DNA of 64,000 nt from Natronomonas salina. Its GTDB lineage: Archaea; Halobacteriota; Halobacteria; Halobacteriales; Haloarculaceae. Positions 35,562 through 43,625 of this stretch are shown piece by piece. The stretch spans positions 3,410,001-3,474,000 of the forward strand of contig NZ_CP058335.1 of assembly GCF_013391105.1 (NCBI RefSeq). Reading direction: 5' to 3'. The notes under the pieces are model-generated. The model made no database searches. It saw only the letters and a program-made list of their open reading frames with translations, and was not told where the DNA came from. Both the position numbers and the translations under genes were made by a program. Position 1 is the stretch's first letter. The number at the start of each line of letters is the position of its first letter.

Positions 35562-36831
35562 CTCACGTCACGAAGGACGCCTCACTACGACCCTCGCCCG
35601 TCAGGGACAGACAAACACGTCGCGGGCACCGCCGCTAACGGGTGTCCTGAAGCCACTGCTCCGTCCCGCAACCCGTGTCGCGTGAATATGTGCTCCGAGG
35701 ACGTCGCCATCGCCACCCCCGGACTCACCGACAGTTCTCCCTACCCGGCCCCCCGTGAGGACCTCGGCGATCCATAGTCGAAAACTTGATACGTTCGATC
35801 ACAACGTCGAGTGTGAACCGACGTTCTATCTCCCATGTTGGAACTACAGCGAGTGATTCCCCGGAAGACGTGTTCTACTGTGGGTTCTGTAGTACGGGGG
35901 TGGGGATGCCCCGGGCTGTGCAATCTGGTGTCTCGGACGGCCGTTTCAGAATCGGTGGTGAGCGGCCCCAGCGCGATGGGTCTGAACCACGGTTCCCGAA
36001 CCTATCGTATCTCATATGGGAATCGATACAGAGACGAAACCGCATGACTGCGAGTCCCTGTAGTTGGTATCGGCTCCCTGGAATTCGCCATTACTATCTG
36101 CTATCTGGCACTTTCCTCGACGGTCGTCATAGCCCCTCTTCGCTCGATATGCCTGGCTAGCAGCCTGCTATCTGTCGATATCGACTCTCCTGGAACGAGT
36201 TCACCCCACCGGTTCCGCGCACCCAAAACCCCCGGACGGCGAGTCCCTGTAGTACGATCGCCCCCTCGATCGAACACACCGCCGACTCTCCCCGCTCCGC
36301 GGCGTCCCCCCATCACCGATCGCGCTATCGACCTTCCCCGCCGAATATCACGGATAGCTATCGTCTACCCAGGGATCGCTTGCCTCCTGTTCACCTTCGC
36401 TCGTCAGCCCATCGCGGCGACCTCCCCCTCGGCACCGCCCCTCCGCTGGGAGCAACTACAGCGCGCTACCACACGTATTCTTGCGGGAGACCGCCTCTCT
36501 GTACAACCGGCCAGCCGAAAAGCAAGGAAATCCCGGGTGAATCCCGGGCTATCCACTATTCAGTAGCGGTGGGTCCAGAATACGCCGGGCACAGGGTTTC
36601 TATCCGGCGTTTTCTCCCTGTAGTTCAGTGGGCAACGAGGGGGTGCCGTCTCTCCCTCACACGCCTCGGGGTTCTGATACGAACGGTCAGTGCGACCCGG
36701 GTCTACAGGCGGGGCAAGGCGAGTACCTCGGGGCGTGTCTCTGCGGTACTTCACGGTTCACTGGCCACTCCTGTATGGCTCGAGTTTCCAGCAACGCCGA
36801 TGGTATACGTCGGGCGACCGAACGGTCGGCA
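35562..36831. repeat. Gene-free 1.27 kb stretch with six dispersed CTGTAGT motifs
   Basis: No coding frame with haloarchaeal character was found. The heptamer CTGTAGT occurs at 35887-35893, 36058-36064, 36247-36253 and 36618-36624, and as its complement at 35843-35849 and 36455-36461. Two copies share the 15-mer GCGAGTCCCTGTAGT (36050-36064 and 36239-36253). Spacing after the first pair is about 170-210 bases. The stretch lies upstream of the TFIIB gene and ends at the interrupted flavin-reductase gene. Operator, origin-like or recombination sites are all possible. The left end must hold the TFIIB promoter. Confidence 0.6.
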
Positions 36832-36982
36832 ATGCCCGAATTTGCTGTTGCGGAGTTGACGGATCGAGAGAACGCGCGGCTGGTGAAGAGCACTGTCACG
36901 CCCCGCCCGATCGCGTGGGTGAGCACGGTCGGCGAGGATGGGGTGGACAACCTCGCCCCGTTCAGCACTTTCGAGGTGGAGC

Positions 36983-37025
36983 CTCCGGCCTCAAGGAGCG
37001 AACGCAGTGAGCGAGTAGGCCGGAG
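36983..37025. repeat. Left-end hairpin of the TnpB element
   Basis: A perfect 9-bp inverted repeat, CTCCGGCCT (36983-36991) and AGGCCGGAG (37017-37025), encloses a 25-base loop. The loop contains GAGCGAACGCAGTGAGCGAG, a string I associate with haloarchaeal repeats. Subterminal hairpins of this kind are the TnpA recognition structures of IS200/IS605 elements on single-stranded DNA. Confidence 0.7.
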
Positions 37026-37112
37026 AGGAAACCGACATGGTGCGATACAACCGGCATACTACGACCGCCCGACTCCCAGGTCTTTAACAACCGTGAACTA
37101 CTAATCTGAAAT

Positions 37113-38369
37113 ATGGAGGTCCGGCGTACCGCACCTGTCAAACTCGTCGTTCCCGACGAGCACCGCGACGACCTCCACGAATCCGCCCGGCAGTTTCTTC
37201 AGTGTGCCAACCGTGCTGCTGAGTTCTGTTGGTCCGATCACTCCTACAACGAATGCGTCACGGCCAACACAACCGCACGAAACGCTCTGTACGACGAGCT
37301 CCGTGAGGAAACTGAACTTACCGCGAACCTCGTCCAAGAAGCCATCCGCCGCGCTGTCCAAGCCGTCACCGGATGTGTCGAACGGTGGAAACAGGGGAAG
37401 CGAGTGAGTCAACCGGAGTTCACATCGTGGAGTATGCTCTACGACAAACGAAGCGCCACATTCTACCGGAACAAAGTCTCGCTCTCGACTATCAACGGGC
37501 GTGTCGAGTGCGACTTTGAACTTCCCTCAGACAGCCCTACGCCATATGAGCGGTACGTGCTATCCGAGGAATTTGAGTTCCGAGCGAGTACGCTCCAGTA
37601 CGACGCAGTGGATGACGAGTTCTACTTTCACATCACCACTCGGAAGTATGACTCTGATCGAGACGGCGATTCATCCGAGGTTTCGGAAGATACCGAGCAC
37701 CAAACAGTCCTTGGTATCGACCTCGGCGTCAATAGCCTCGCCGTTTCCTCCACGGGGCGGTTCTGGCAGGGAGACGACTACGACCACTGGTGCCGCGAGT
37801 TCGAGAAACGACGGGGAGAGATGCAAGAGCGTGGGACGCAACCCGCGCACAATGCTCTCCTTCGCCTCGGGAAGCGTGAAGAAGCGTGGCGCAAACAGTA
37901 CATCCACACCGTCGCAAACGAACTCGTCACGGAAGCTGTCGAACACGACTGCGACATTATCGTGTTCGAGGACCTGACCGATATACGCGAGCGGTTTCCG
38001 CAGGCAGAGTGGCACCACGTTTGGGCGTTCCGACGCCTCTACGAGTACGTCTCCTACAAGGCACCTAAGCGCGACATCTCCGTGGAACAGGTCGAGCCGA
38101 ACCACACGTCACAACGCTGTTCTCGAACGGACTGTGGGTTCACACACGACGACAACCGCCACGGAGAACGCTTCTGTTGCCAGAAGTGCGGGTACGAAGC
38201 GAACGCGGACTACAACGGCGCAAAGAACATCGGGATGCGGTACGCTCGGAAGCGAACACATAGACTCCGGTCCTCGCCCAAGTCGGGGAGCGGAGACGCA
38301 CCAGTAGACGTGCGTGTGAATGGTGGGACGTTGAACGGCAAGAGTCACCAGCCTATTGCTGGAGACTGA
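37113..38369 (+). CDS. tnpB: TnpB RNA-guided endonuclease
   Basis: 418 residues. The N-terminal helical/WED part (APVKLVVPDEHRDDLHESARQFLQCANRAAEFCW as broken motifs) is followed by a RuvC domain. Its three catalytic acids are in GIDLGVNSLAV, FEDLTDIRER, and ADYNGAKNIG. A zinc finger lies between the second and third, with CSRTDCG and CQKCG. All are intact, so nuclease activity is plausible. TnpB uses the omega RNA from its own right end to cut DNA at a target next to a short motif (TAM), favouring element retention. A TATA-like TCTTTAACAAC at about 37080 lies some 30 bases before the ATG. It is the ancestor-type of Cas12. Confidence 0.92.
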   Translation: MEVRRTAPVKLVVPDEHRDDLHESARQFLQCANRAAEFCWSDHSYNECVTANTTARNALYDELREETELTANLVQEAIRRAVQAVTGCVERWKQGKRVSQPEFTSWSMLYDKRSATFYRNKVSLSTINGRVECDFELPSDSPTPYERYVLSEEFEFRASTLQYDAVDDEFYFHITTRKYDSDRDGDSSEVSEDTEHQTVLGIDLGVNSLAVSSTGRFWQGDDYDHWCREFEKRRGEMQERGTQPAHNALLRLGKREEAWRKQYIHTVANELVTEAVEHDCDIIVFEDLTDIRERFPQAEWHHVWAFRRLYEYVSYKAPKRDISVEQVEPNHTSQRCSRTDCGFTHDDNRHGERFCCQKCGYEANADYNGAKNIGMRYARKRTHRLRSSPKSGSGDAPVDVRVNGGTLNGKSHQPIAGD

Positions 38370-38476
38370 TTGCCGGGAGTCCACATCAAAACCCCACCCT
38401 CACGGACCGAGGCGCGTATGCGCCGAGGGAGTAGGGTGGGGTAGTTTACTTCGTACACATACGTCGGGTCGAGCGA
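38265..38476 (+). ncRNA. Predicted omega RNA (TnpB guide scaffold plus flanking guide)
   Basis: The end of tnpB and the element's right end hold a chain of stems. CTCCG (38265-38269) pairs with CGGAG (38291-38295), and ACGCAC (38296-38301) with GTGCGT (38310-38315). CCAGC (38348-38352) pairs with GCTGG (38358-38362). The longest stem is CCCCACCCT (38392-38400) with AGGGTGGGG (38433-38441), with an inner GGCGC/GCGCC (38411-38415, 38420-38424). This is the location of the guide RNA of TnpB and of the 'sense overlapping transcripts' known for haloarchaeal IS1341-type genes. The guide would be about 16 bases beyond the right end, in flavin-reductase sequence. Ends are approximate. Confidence 0.65.
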
Positions 38477-39011
38477 ACCCCTCCTCCAGTTCAACGCGTC
38501 GCAGGCTTCCGACGGCGGGCCGAAGGACACGGTCCGGAACGCACTCGACACCGAGGCGTTCGCGGTGAACGTGGTCACCGAACCGCTGATCGAGGCGATG
38601 GATCACACCTCGAAGAGCGTCCCAGCGGACGAAAGCGAGTTCGACGTCGCCGGCGTCGAGCGAGCAGCGTGTCGAACCATCGACCCGCCGCGCGTCGCCG
38701 ACGCCGTCGTCACCATGGAGTGTACCCTCTTCGAGACGTTCGACGTCCGCGACCGGACCATGGTCCTCGGCGAGGTCCAGCACGTCCACGTCGACGAGAC
38801 GATCCTAACGGACGGCGAGATCGATATGCAGAAGATCCCCACTGTCGGCCGTCTCGGCGGGCCGTACTACACTGTCTCGGAGCCAGTCGACTTCGAACGG
38901 CAGTTCTAACCGTTGGCGTACGGTCAGCGGTGGCGACCGGCACCGGGTTGTCTCCTCGCCGCCGGACACCCCTGAGGAGTACCGAAAGGCTTGGACAACC
39001 AGAACGCCAGC

Positions 39012-40679
39012 TCAGCTGGTGCCGTCGCGCATCCACTCGCTCGCTTGCGGTTCTTCGGGGTCCGTCGGCACCTCGATGAGCGCCGGGTCGTCGTGGGCGA
39101 GTGCGTCCGCGACGGCAGTCTCGATCCCGGACAGTGTCTCTGCGCGAGTCGCACGGACGCCCATGCCCTCGGCGATGGCGGTGAAGTCGATCGCTGCATC
39201 GTCCCAGCCGTAGGCCATCGGGGCCAGCCCGTAACTCCGCTCGGCCTCCTCGCTGATGATGGCGTAATCCTGATTCGAGAAGACCACGACCACCACGTCC
39301 AGGCCCTCCGCAGCGAGGGTGTGGAGTTCGTGGATGCACATCAGTAGTCCTCCGTCGCCCGTCAGCGCGAGTACGTCGTCGTCGGGATTCGCGAGCTTCG
39401 CACCGATCGCGGAAGGAAGTCCGGTCCCCATGGTCGCCCAGGAGCCGGGATTGACGTAGGAGCGCGGGCCGTACGCGGGAAACGACACCAGCGTCCAGAT
39501 ACGGAAGCCGCCAGCGTCGGCCGCCACGGTCACATCCCGTGGGAGCGCCGCTCGCACCGCGGCGAGGGCAGACGGCGAGGTGAGCGGCGGTTCGTCGTCG
39601 TCGCGGAGGTCGTCGATGCGGGCCGCGTCAGCCTCGCGGACACCGGTGGCTCGGTCGGCACCGTTTCGATCGTCCGATTCCGTCTCGCCCGTCGCGTCGC
39701 TCGGAGGAAGTTGCTCGGCGAGTTCGGCGAGCGTCCGGCCGGCGTCGGCGACGATGGCTGTCGACGGCTCGTAGCCGGTCCCCACGTCCTCCGGGTCCAG
39801 CGTCACGTGGATCAGGTCCGCAGGGAGGTCGAACCGCCACTGGCCGGTCCAGACGGCGTCGAAATCGGTTCCGACCGTGAGCGCCGCGTCGGACTCCGCA
39901 ACCAGCGCCGCGAGATCGGGGCTGGTCCCGCCACAGAGGACGCCGGCCGAAAGCGAGTGATCCTCCGGAATCGTCCCCTTCCCCTTGTAGGTCGTGACGA
40001 CGGGTGCGTCCAGCCGTTCGGCGACCGCGACGAGCTCGTCGGTCGCGCCCGATGCACGGACGCCGCCACCCGCGATGACGACCGGCAGGTCGGACGCCTC
40101 GAGCGTCTCGACGGCCTCCGCGACGCCGCTCGGCCCTGGCTTCGACGACTCAGTTGGTCCGTCGGCACTCGGCACCGCCAGAGGGACCGTCATTCCGAGG
40201 AAGTCCTTTGGGATACCGACCCGGACCGGGCCCTTCGGGTCGGTCGTCGCGGTGCGGAACGCCTGGGTGACCTCCGCTGCGGCGGCCTGCGGCCGTTCGA
40301 CGGTGACGTTCTCCTTGACCACGTTGTCGTAGGTGTCCGGCGGCGTCTCGTGGATGCCATCGCCGCCCCGTACGTCCGGTTCGGTCTCGACGGCGACGTG
40401 GACGAGCGGCGTGCAGTCGTTGCGCGCGTTCTTCAGCCCGTTCATGGCGTTCATGTCGCCGGGGCCGGGGATGACGACCGTGGCGGCCGGGCGTCCCGAT
40501 GTCTCCGCGTAGCCCCATGCTTGGTGGCTGACCGCGGTCTCGTGGCGCGCGACGACGTACCGGACGCCGTGGTCGGCCATCGCCTCGTTCAGCGGCAGCG
40601 TCTGCTTGCCGGGGATGCCGAACACGGTATCGATGCCGGCCTCGGCCAGCGCCGCCACGACCTCGTCACCGACGGTCAC
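39012..40679 (-). CDS. ThDP-dependent enzyme, acetolactate synthase-like, divergent
   Basis: 555 residues from a GTG at 40679. Three domains: the N-terminal pyrimidine-binding domain starts DTVFGIPGKQTLPLNEAM and has the conserved Glu in ARHETAVSHQAWGYAE. A middle domain includes VVIAGGGVRASGATDEL. The C-terminal ThDP domain has GDGGLLMCIHELHTLAAEGLDVVVVVFSNQDY (read as GDG...N). A long acidic linker (around residues 330-365) splits the last two. The N-terminal loop PGPGDMNAMNGLKNARNDCTP differs from the GPGATN pattern of true acetolactate synthases, so another 2-oxo-acid substrate is likely. Its start codon overlaps a 15-codon leader ORF. Confidence 0.78.
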   Translation of the reverse strand: MTVGDEVVAALAEAGIDTVFGIPGKQTLPLNEAMADHGVRYVVARHETAVSHQAWGYAETSGRPAATVVIPGPGDMNAMNGLKNARNDCTPLVHVAVETEPDVRGGDGIHETPPDTYDNVVKENVTVERPQAAAAEVTQAFRTATTDPKGPVRVGIPKDFLGMTVPLAVPSADGPTESSKPGPSGVAEAVETLEASDLPVVIAGGGVRASGATDELVAVAERLDAPVVTTYKGKGTIPEDHSLSAGVLCGGTSPDLAALVAESDAALTVGTDFDAVWTGQWRFDLPADLIHVTLDPEDVGTGYEPSTAIVADAGRTLAELAEQLPPSDATGETESDDRNGADRATGVREADAARIDDLRDDDEPPLTSPSALAAVRAALPRDVTVAADAGGFRIWTLVSFPAYGPRSYVNPGSWATMGTGLPSAIGAKLANPDDDVLALTGDGGLLMCIHELHTLAAEGLDVVVVVFSNQDYAIISEEAERSYGLAPMAYGWDDAAIDFTAIAEGMGVRATRAETLSGIETAVADALAHDDPALIEVPTDPEEPQASEWMRDGTS

Positions 40680-40723
40680 GCGGCCGACCCTCCGATGTGC
40701 GGTGGCAGACTATGTGCATCCAT
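40676..40723 (-). CDS. Putative 15-codon leader ORF overlapping the ThDP enzyme start
   Basis: ATG at 40723 opens MDAHSLPPHIGGSAA and ends in TGA at 40678-40676, which overlaps the GTG start of the ThDP gene (GTGA). A TATA-like CTTATTATCCG on the minus strand (about 40743-40753) is centred 25-30 bases before the ATG, so the mRNA would start at or near this ATG (leaderless). Ribosomes would then begin on the leader and reach the GTG only by coupling. The ORF is too short to be sure it is translated. Confidence 0.35.
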   Translation of the reverse strand: MDAHSLPPHIGGSAA

Positions 40724-41014
40724 GGCGCGGACTAATCGGATTCGGATAATAAGCGTTCCCTCCTCCAAGGTTTATGGATGCGGAATTGGCCGACGTAGTG
40801 TCCTCTATTATCATCTGAACTCGAGAGGAGCTTCTCGATGTCGGTTCCGGTATCACACCGGTTGAGGCTCGTCAGGGGGATTGATATTGGGTACCACGTC
40901 ATCGTGACGTGAACGAATCCCGCTTTGGACAATGCGATGCACCACCCGACGAGTCCCTCTCGAGACTCGATCACTGCTACATTCGATGTGCTCTCCCCGG
41001 GCGCCGGCCACCAC
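40724..41014. other. Intergenic region upstream of the ThDP gene
   Basis: About 290 bases. The TATA-like element of the ThDP gene lies at its left edge (about 40743-40753). The remainder is downstream of the membrane protein gene ending at 41015. I see no gene with haloarchaeal coding character, RNA gene or repeat. Confidence 0.45.
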
Positions 41015-42952
41015 TCAGAAGATGGGGAAGGCGAGTCCACCGACGAACGCGAAGTGCCACAGGGCGGCCAAGAGGAGGAAGACCGTCCCCGCGGCCGCGG
41101 CCAATCCAAGCGCGATCGCCCCGAGTCGATCGTTCCGAGAGCCGCTCGCATCGACGACCGCCCAGCCCGCGACCAGTGCCGCGACCGCGAGGCCGACGAG
41201 AGCGTGTGCCTGCATCGCCTCGCCCCGCGCGGCGTCGATCGACCACAGATAGACGACCAGAAGCTGGCCACCGATGCAGACACCGCCCAGATACGTTAGT
41301 GCACACGTCACGCTCTGTTCGTCGATGACGCGGCGGACGGCGGGCAGTCGAAGCAGGCCGTACAGTGCGATTGGGAACAACGGCAGCAGGTACCGCACCG
41401 TGATCGTGGCGTGCAGCGGGAGTCGAGGGAGGTACACGAGCGTCAGCCCGAGCGCGTAGACGACCGCGAAGGCGTCGACCGTCCCGAGGGCGGAGAGGCA
41501 TTGTCTGTCGCCCAGCGCCGTCAGTCGCGCCCGGACATCGCTCCGTGCAACGACGACCGGCACGGCGATGAGGACGGCCGCCAGCGGCATCGCTTCCAGG
41601 AACGACAGCCGGATCGCCTCGCCGGCGTCCCGGCTGGCCACGGTCGAGATGTAGCCGCCACGGACGAACACCGGATACAGCTGGCCGACATCCATCGTCG
41701 CGGTATCGAATCCCCGACCGACGAGTTCGAACGCGAGATCGAACCCGCCGACGAGTGTGTCCACCAGCTGGTCGAGCGACCCCAGGAGTCCGCTGTCATC
41801 GCCAGCTCCCGAGCTGCCCGTGGAGCCCGATCCTGATCCGGAGCCCGTCCCTGATCCGGAGGCGGTGTCTCCACCACCCCCGTTCCCGCCGGTCGCCTCG
41901 CTGCCGCGTTCGGCGAGGGACCCGCCCCCACCGCCGTAGGTGAGCGCCCGCGGCGGCTCGGCGGGATTCCCGGTCACGAACAGGTTGGTGACGAACATGG
42001 GCGTGACCGCCAAAACGCACGTGACACCTGCCGTACTGAGCGACCGGATGCTCCGGCCGCCGGTCGGGACGTCGATGGCCAGCAACGCCAACAGGAGGAC
42101 GATCCCTTCGGCGGCGCTGACCCAGGCCGCGATGCCGACGGGGACGTACGCCGCGGCACGATACTGGGTGTCGACGCCGTCGCCCTCGCGACTCCGATAG
42201 AGGAGGGCCATCGTGGTGACGACACAGAGGGCGACGAGGACGTGGCGTTTCGGGAACTGTGCCCAGAACCCGATCGGTGTCGCGAGACTCGCGGCCAGGC
42301 CACCGCCCAGCCCGACACGGCGACCGTACGCCCACGTGAAGAACCGATAGCAGACGACGCCCACCAGCGCCGCTGCGACCATCGTCTGCAGCTGCAGCGC
42401 CATGAGATAATGCTGGCTGGCGTCGATACTGGTCGCCCCGGTCACCACGCTCGCGAAGACCAGCAGCGCGAGCGCACACCCGACGTACGTCCCGGCCGTC
42501 GACCGCTCGAGTTCCGCGCCGACGAGACGGCTCACGCCCAACAACAGGCCCGCCCAGAGGGCGGCGAGTGCGACGCGGAGGTCGGCGACCGCCGCGACGG
42601 CCTCGAGCAGCCACAGGAACGGCAGCGCGAGGAAGACCTGCCCGTAGTTCCGCCCGTACGCTAGCCCATCCCGTGTGCCCATCCCGGGTGTGTCCAGGCC
42701 GGGGCCGTAGACGGCACGCTCGACGTGGAGGTGGCCCTCCGAGACGGCGACCAGCGTGTTCGCGACGGTGTAGGTGTCCGTGATGACCATCCCGATGCGC
42801 CAGTAGCTCAGATACACCGCGAGCGCGGCCAGGAAGACGATGGTACCGAGGCGATCGCCGAAGATCGCCCGCTGCAGATCACCGACCGAGACGTCGCGGC
42901 CCCCCGCACGGAGTCGCCGCAGGACTCGTCTCAGCTGTGGCGGATGTGTCAT
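41015..42952 (-). CDS. Polytopic membrane protein of unknown function, possibly GT-C-like
   Basis: 645 residues with about twelve or more membrane helices spread over the whole length. A Gly/Ser-rich linker (around residues 350-385, repeats of GSGSGSG) splits the protein in two membrane halves. The first external loop has ITDTYTVANTLVAVSEGHLHVERAVYGPG, an acidic-histidine loop in the position used by GT-C glycosyltransferases. The match is suggestive only. Overlaps the downstream gene by four bases (ATGA), so the pair is made together. Candidate roles are glycan or lipid transfer in the envelope. Confidence 0.55.
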   Translation of the reverse strand: MTHPPQLRRVLRRLRAGGRDVSVGDLQRAIFGDRLGTIVFLAALAVYLSYWRIGMVITDTYTVANTLVAVSEGHLHVERAVYGPGLDTPGMGTRDGLAYGRNYGQVFLALPFLWLLEAVAAVADLRVALAALWAGLLLGVSRLVGAELERSTAGTYVGCALALLVFASVVTGATSIDASQHYLMALQLQTMVAAALVGVVCYRFFTWAYGRRVGLGGGLAASLATPIGFWAQFPKRHVLVALCVVTTMALLYRSREGDGVDTQYRAAAYVPVGIAAWVSAAEGIVLLLALLAIDVPTGGRSIRSLSTAGVTCVLAVTPMFVTNLFVTGNPAEPPRALTYGGGGGSLAERGSEATGGNGGGGDTASGSGTGSGSGSGSTGSSGAGDDSGLLGSLDQLVDTLVGGFDLAFELVGRGFDTATMDVGQLYPVFVRGGYISTVASRDAGEAIRLSFLEAMPLAAVLIAVPVVVARSDVRARLTALGDRQCLSALGTVDAFAVVYALGLTLVYLPRLPLHATITVRYLLPLFPIALYGLLRLPAVRRVIDEQSVTCALTYLGGVCIGGQLLVVYLWSIDAARGEAMQAHALVGLAVAALVAGWAVVDASGSRNDRLGAIALGLAAAAGTVFLLLAALWHFAFVGGLAFPIF

Positions 42953-43431
42953 TCGACCACCTCGACGGTCACGTTCCGTTCGACGAGGACCCGCTCGCCG
43001 TCGCCGTCGTTGGCGATCACGCGCAAGACGCCCGAGTAGGCCTCGGCGTCGACGCGGTCGGCCTCCAGCGTCGAGGCGTCGAACTCGAGGCTGGCGGTCC
43101 CCGCGGCATCGCCGTCGAGGAACGTGATGCTGGATGCGGTATGGCCCAGCTCGGTCACGAGCAGTTCGTACGTGAGCGACGGCTGGCCGGACGCCTCCTC
43201 GATCTCGACCTCGATGGGAGCCGCACGGAGATAGTAGACGCCGGCCCCGTGGGAACCACGCTCGAGTGTCGCCGTCTCTGGCGCCGCCGTGACGGACGCC
43301 TCGATCGTTCCGGAGCCGGGATCGAAGGCCTCCGACGTGGTGAGGGAGACGCCGACGAGCGGGCCGGAAACGATGGTGACGCCGAGGAGAATGGTCACCG
43401 TCGCGACGAGGACGGCCCGTTCGCAGTTCAT
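42949..43431 (-). CDS. Exported protein with N-terminal anchor, unknown function
   Basis: 160 residues. One hydrophobic segment (AVLVATVTILLGVTIVSGPLVGVSL) follows a short N-terminus with Cys and Arg, then an all-beta domain with GSGTIEASVTAAPETATLERG and GTASLEFDASTLEADRVDAEAYSGVLRV. Upstream on the minus strand of the polytopic membrane protein and coupled to it by ATGA. It likely forms an external partner of that protein. I do not recognise a family; pilin-like signals are not clear. Confidence 0.6.
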   Translation of the reverse strand: MNCERAVLVATVTILLGVTIVSGPLVGVSLTTSEAFDPGSGTIEASVTAAPETATLERGSHGAGVYYLRAAPIEVEIEEASGQPSLTYELLVTELGHTASSITFLDGDAAGTASLEFDASTLEADRVDAEAYSGVLRVIANDGDGERVLVERNVTVEVVE

Positions 43432-43625
43432 CGTTCGTTCTCTCCGCGGTCAGGGGTTAAAATCCCTGTGTGGCCCATCGTTGCTGAAACGCCCACAAAC
43501 GACGGCGGAAACGACGACACCGCCCGTTCGACGCCACCGGCGAGTACGAGGCCACTCGGGCTGGCCAGAATCGAGCGCCGACCGAACCACGTCGGTTTTC
43601 TACCCCCGGACCCCCTCCACGGATA

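Larger units (their letters stand above)
36976..38459 (+). mobile_element. IS200/IS605-group (IS1341-type) element encoding TnpB only
   Basis: About 1.48 kb of DNA separates the two halves of the flavin-reductase gene. It contains one gene, tnpB, and has no tnpA tyrosine HUH transposase, so it depends on TnpA from elsewhere for movement. Subterminal hairpins lie at both ends: 36983-37025 on the left and 38392-38441 on the right. There are no terminal inverted repeats and I see no target duplication, both normal for this group. The ends are placed by codon continuity of the host gene, so each may be off by several bases. Confidence 0.78.
36832..38909 (+). pseudogene. Flavin reductase-like (FMN-binding split-barrel) gene interrupted by a TnpB element
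   Basis: The 5' part (36832-36975, 48 codons) has the N-terminus of flavin-reductase-like proteins: RLVKSTVTPRPIAWVSTVGE and DNLAPFSTF. The 3' part resumes at about 38460 with YVGSSEPLLQFNAS, then DTVRNALDTEAFAVNVVTE and VGRLGGPYYTVSEPVDFERQF, and stops at 38909. Joined, the two parts give about 197 residues, the normal length. The intervening 1.48 kb is a TnpB element. These proteins bind FMN and typically reduce flavins with NAD(P)H for partner oxygenases. Disruption would inactivate it unless copies without insertion exist on other chromosome copies. Confidence 0.85.

Noticed and set aside
34340-35777. Plus-strand open frames over the TFIIB gene
   Set aside because: TFIIB on the minus strand is complete with all zinc ligands. 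The plus-strand frames are basic and lack haloarchaeal character.
36605-36690. tRNA-like string with TAGTTCAGTGG and GGTTCTGATAC
   Set aside because: It has a D-arm-like and T-arm-like piece, but I could not form the acceptor or anticodon stems, and the start contains a CTGTAGT motif shared with non-tRNA copies.
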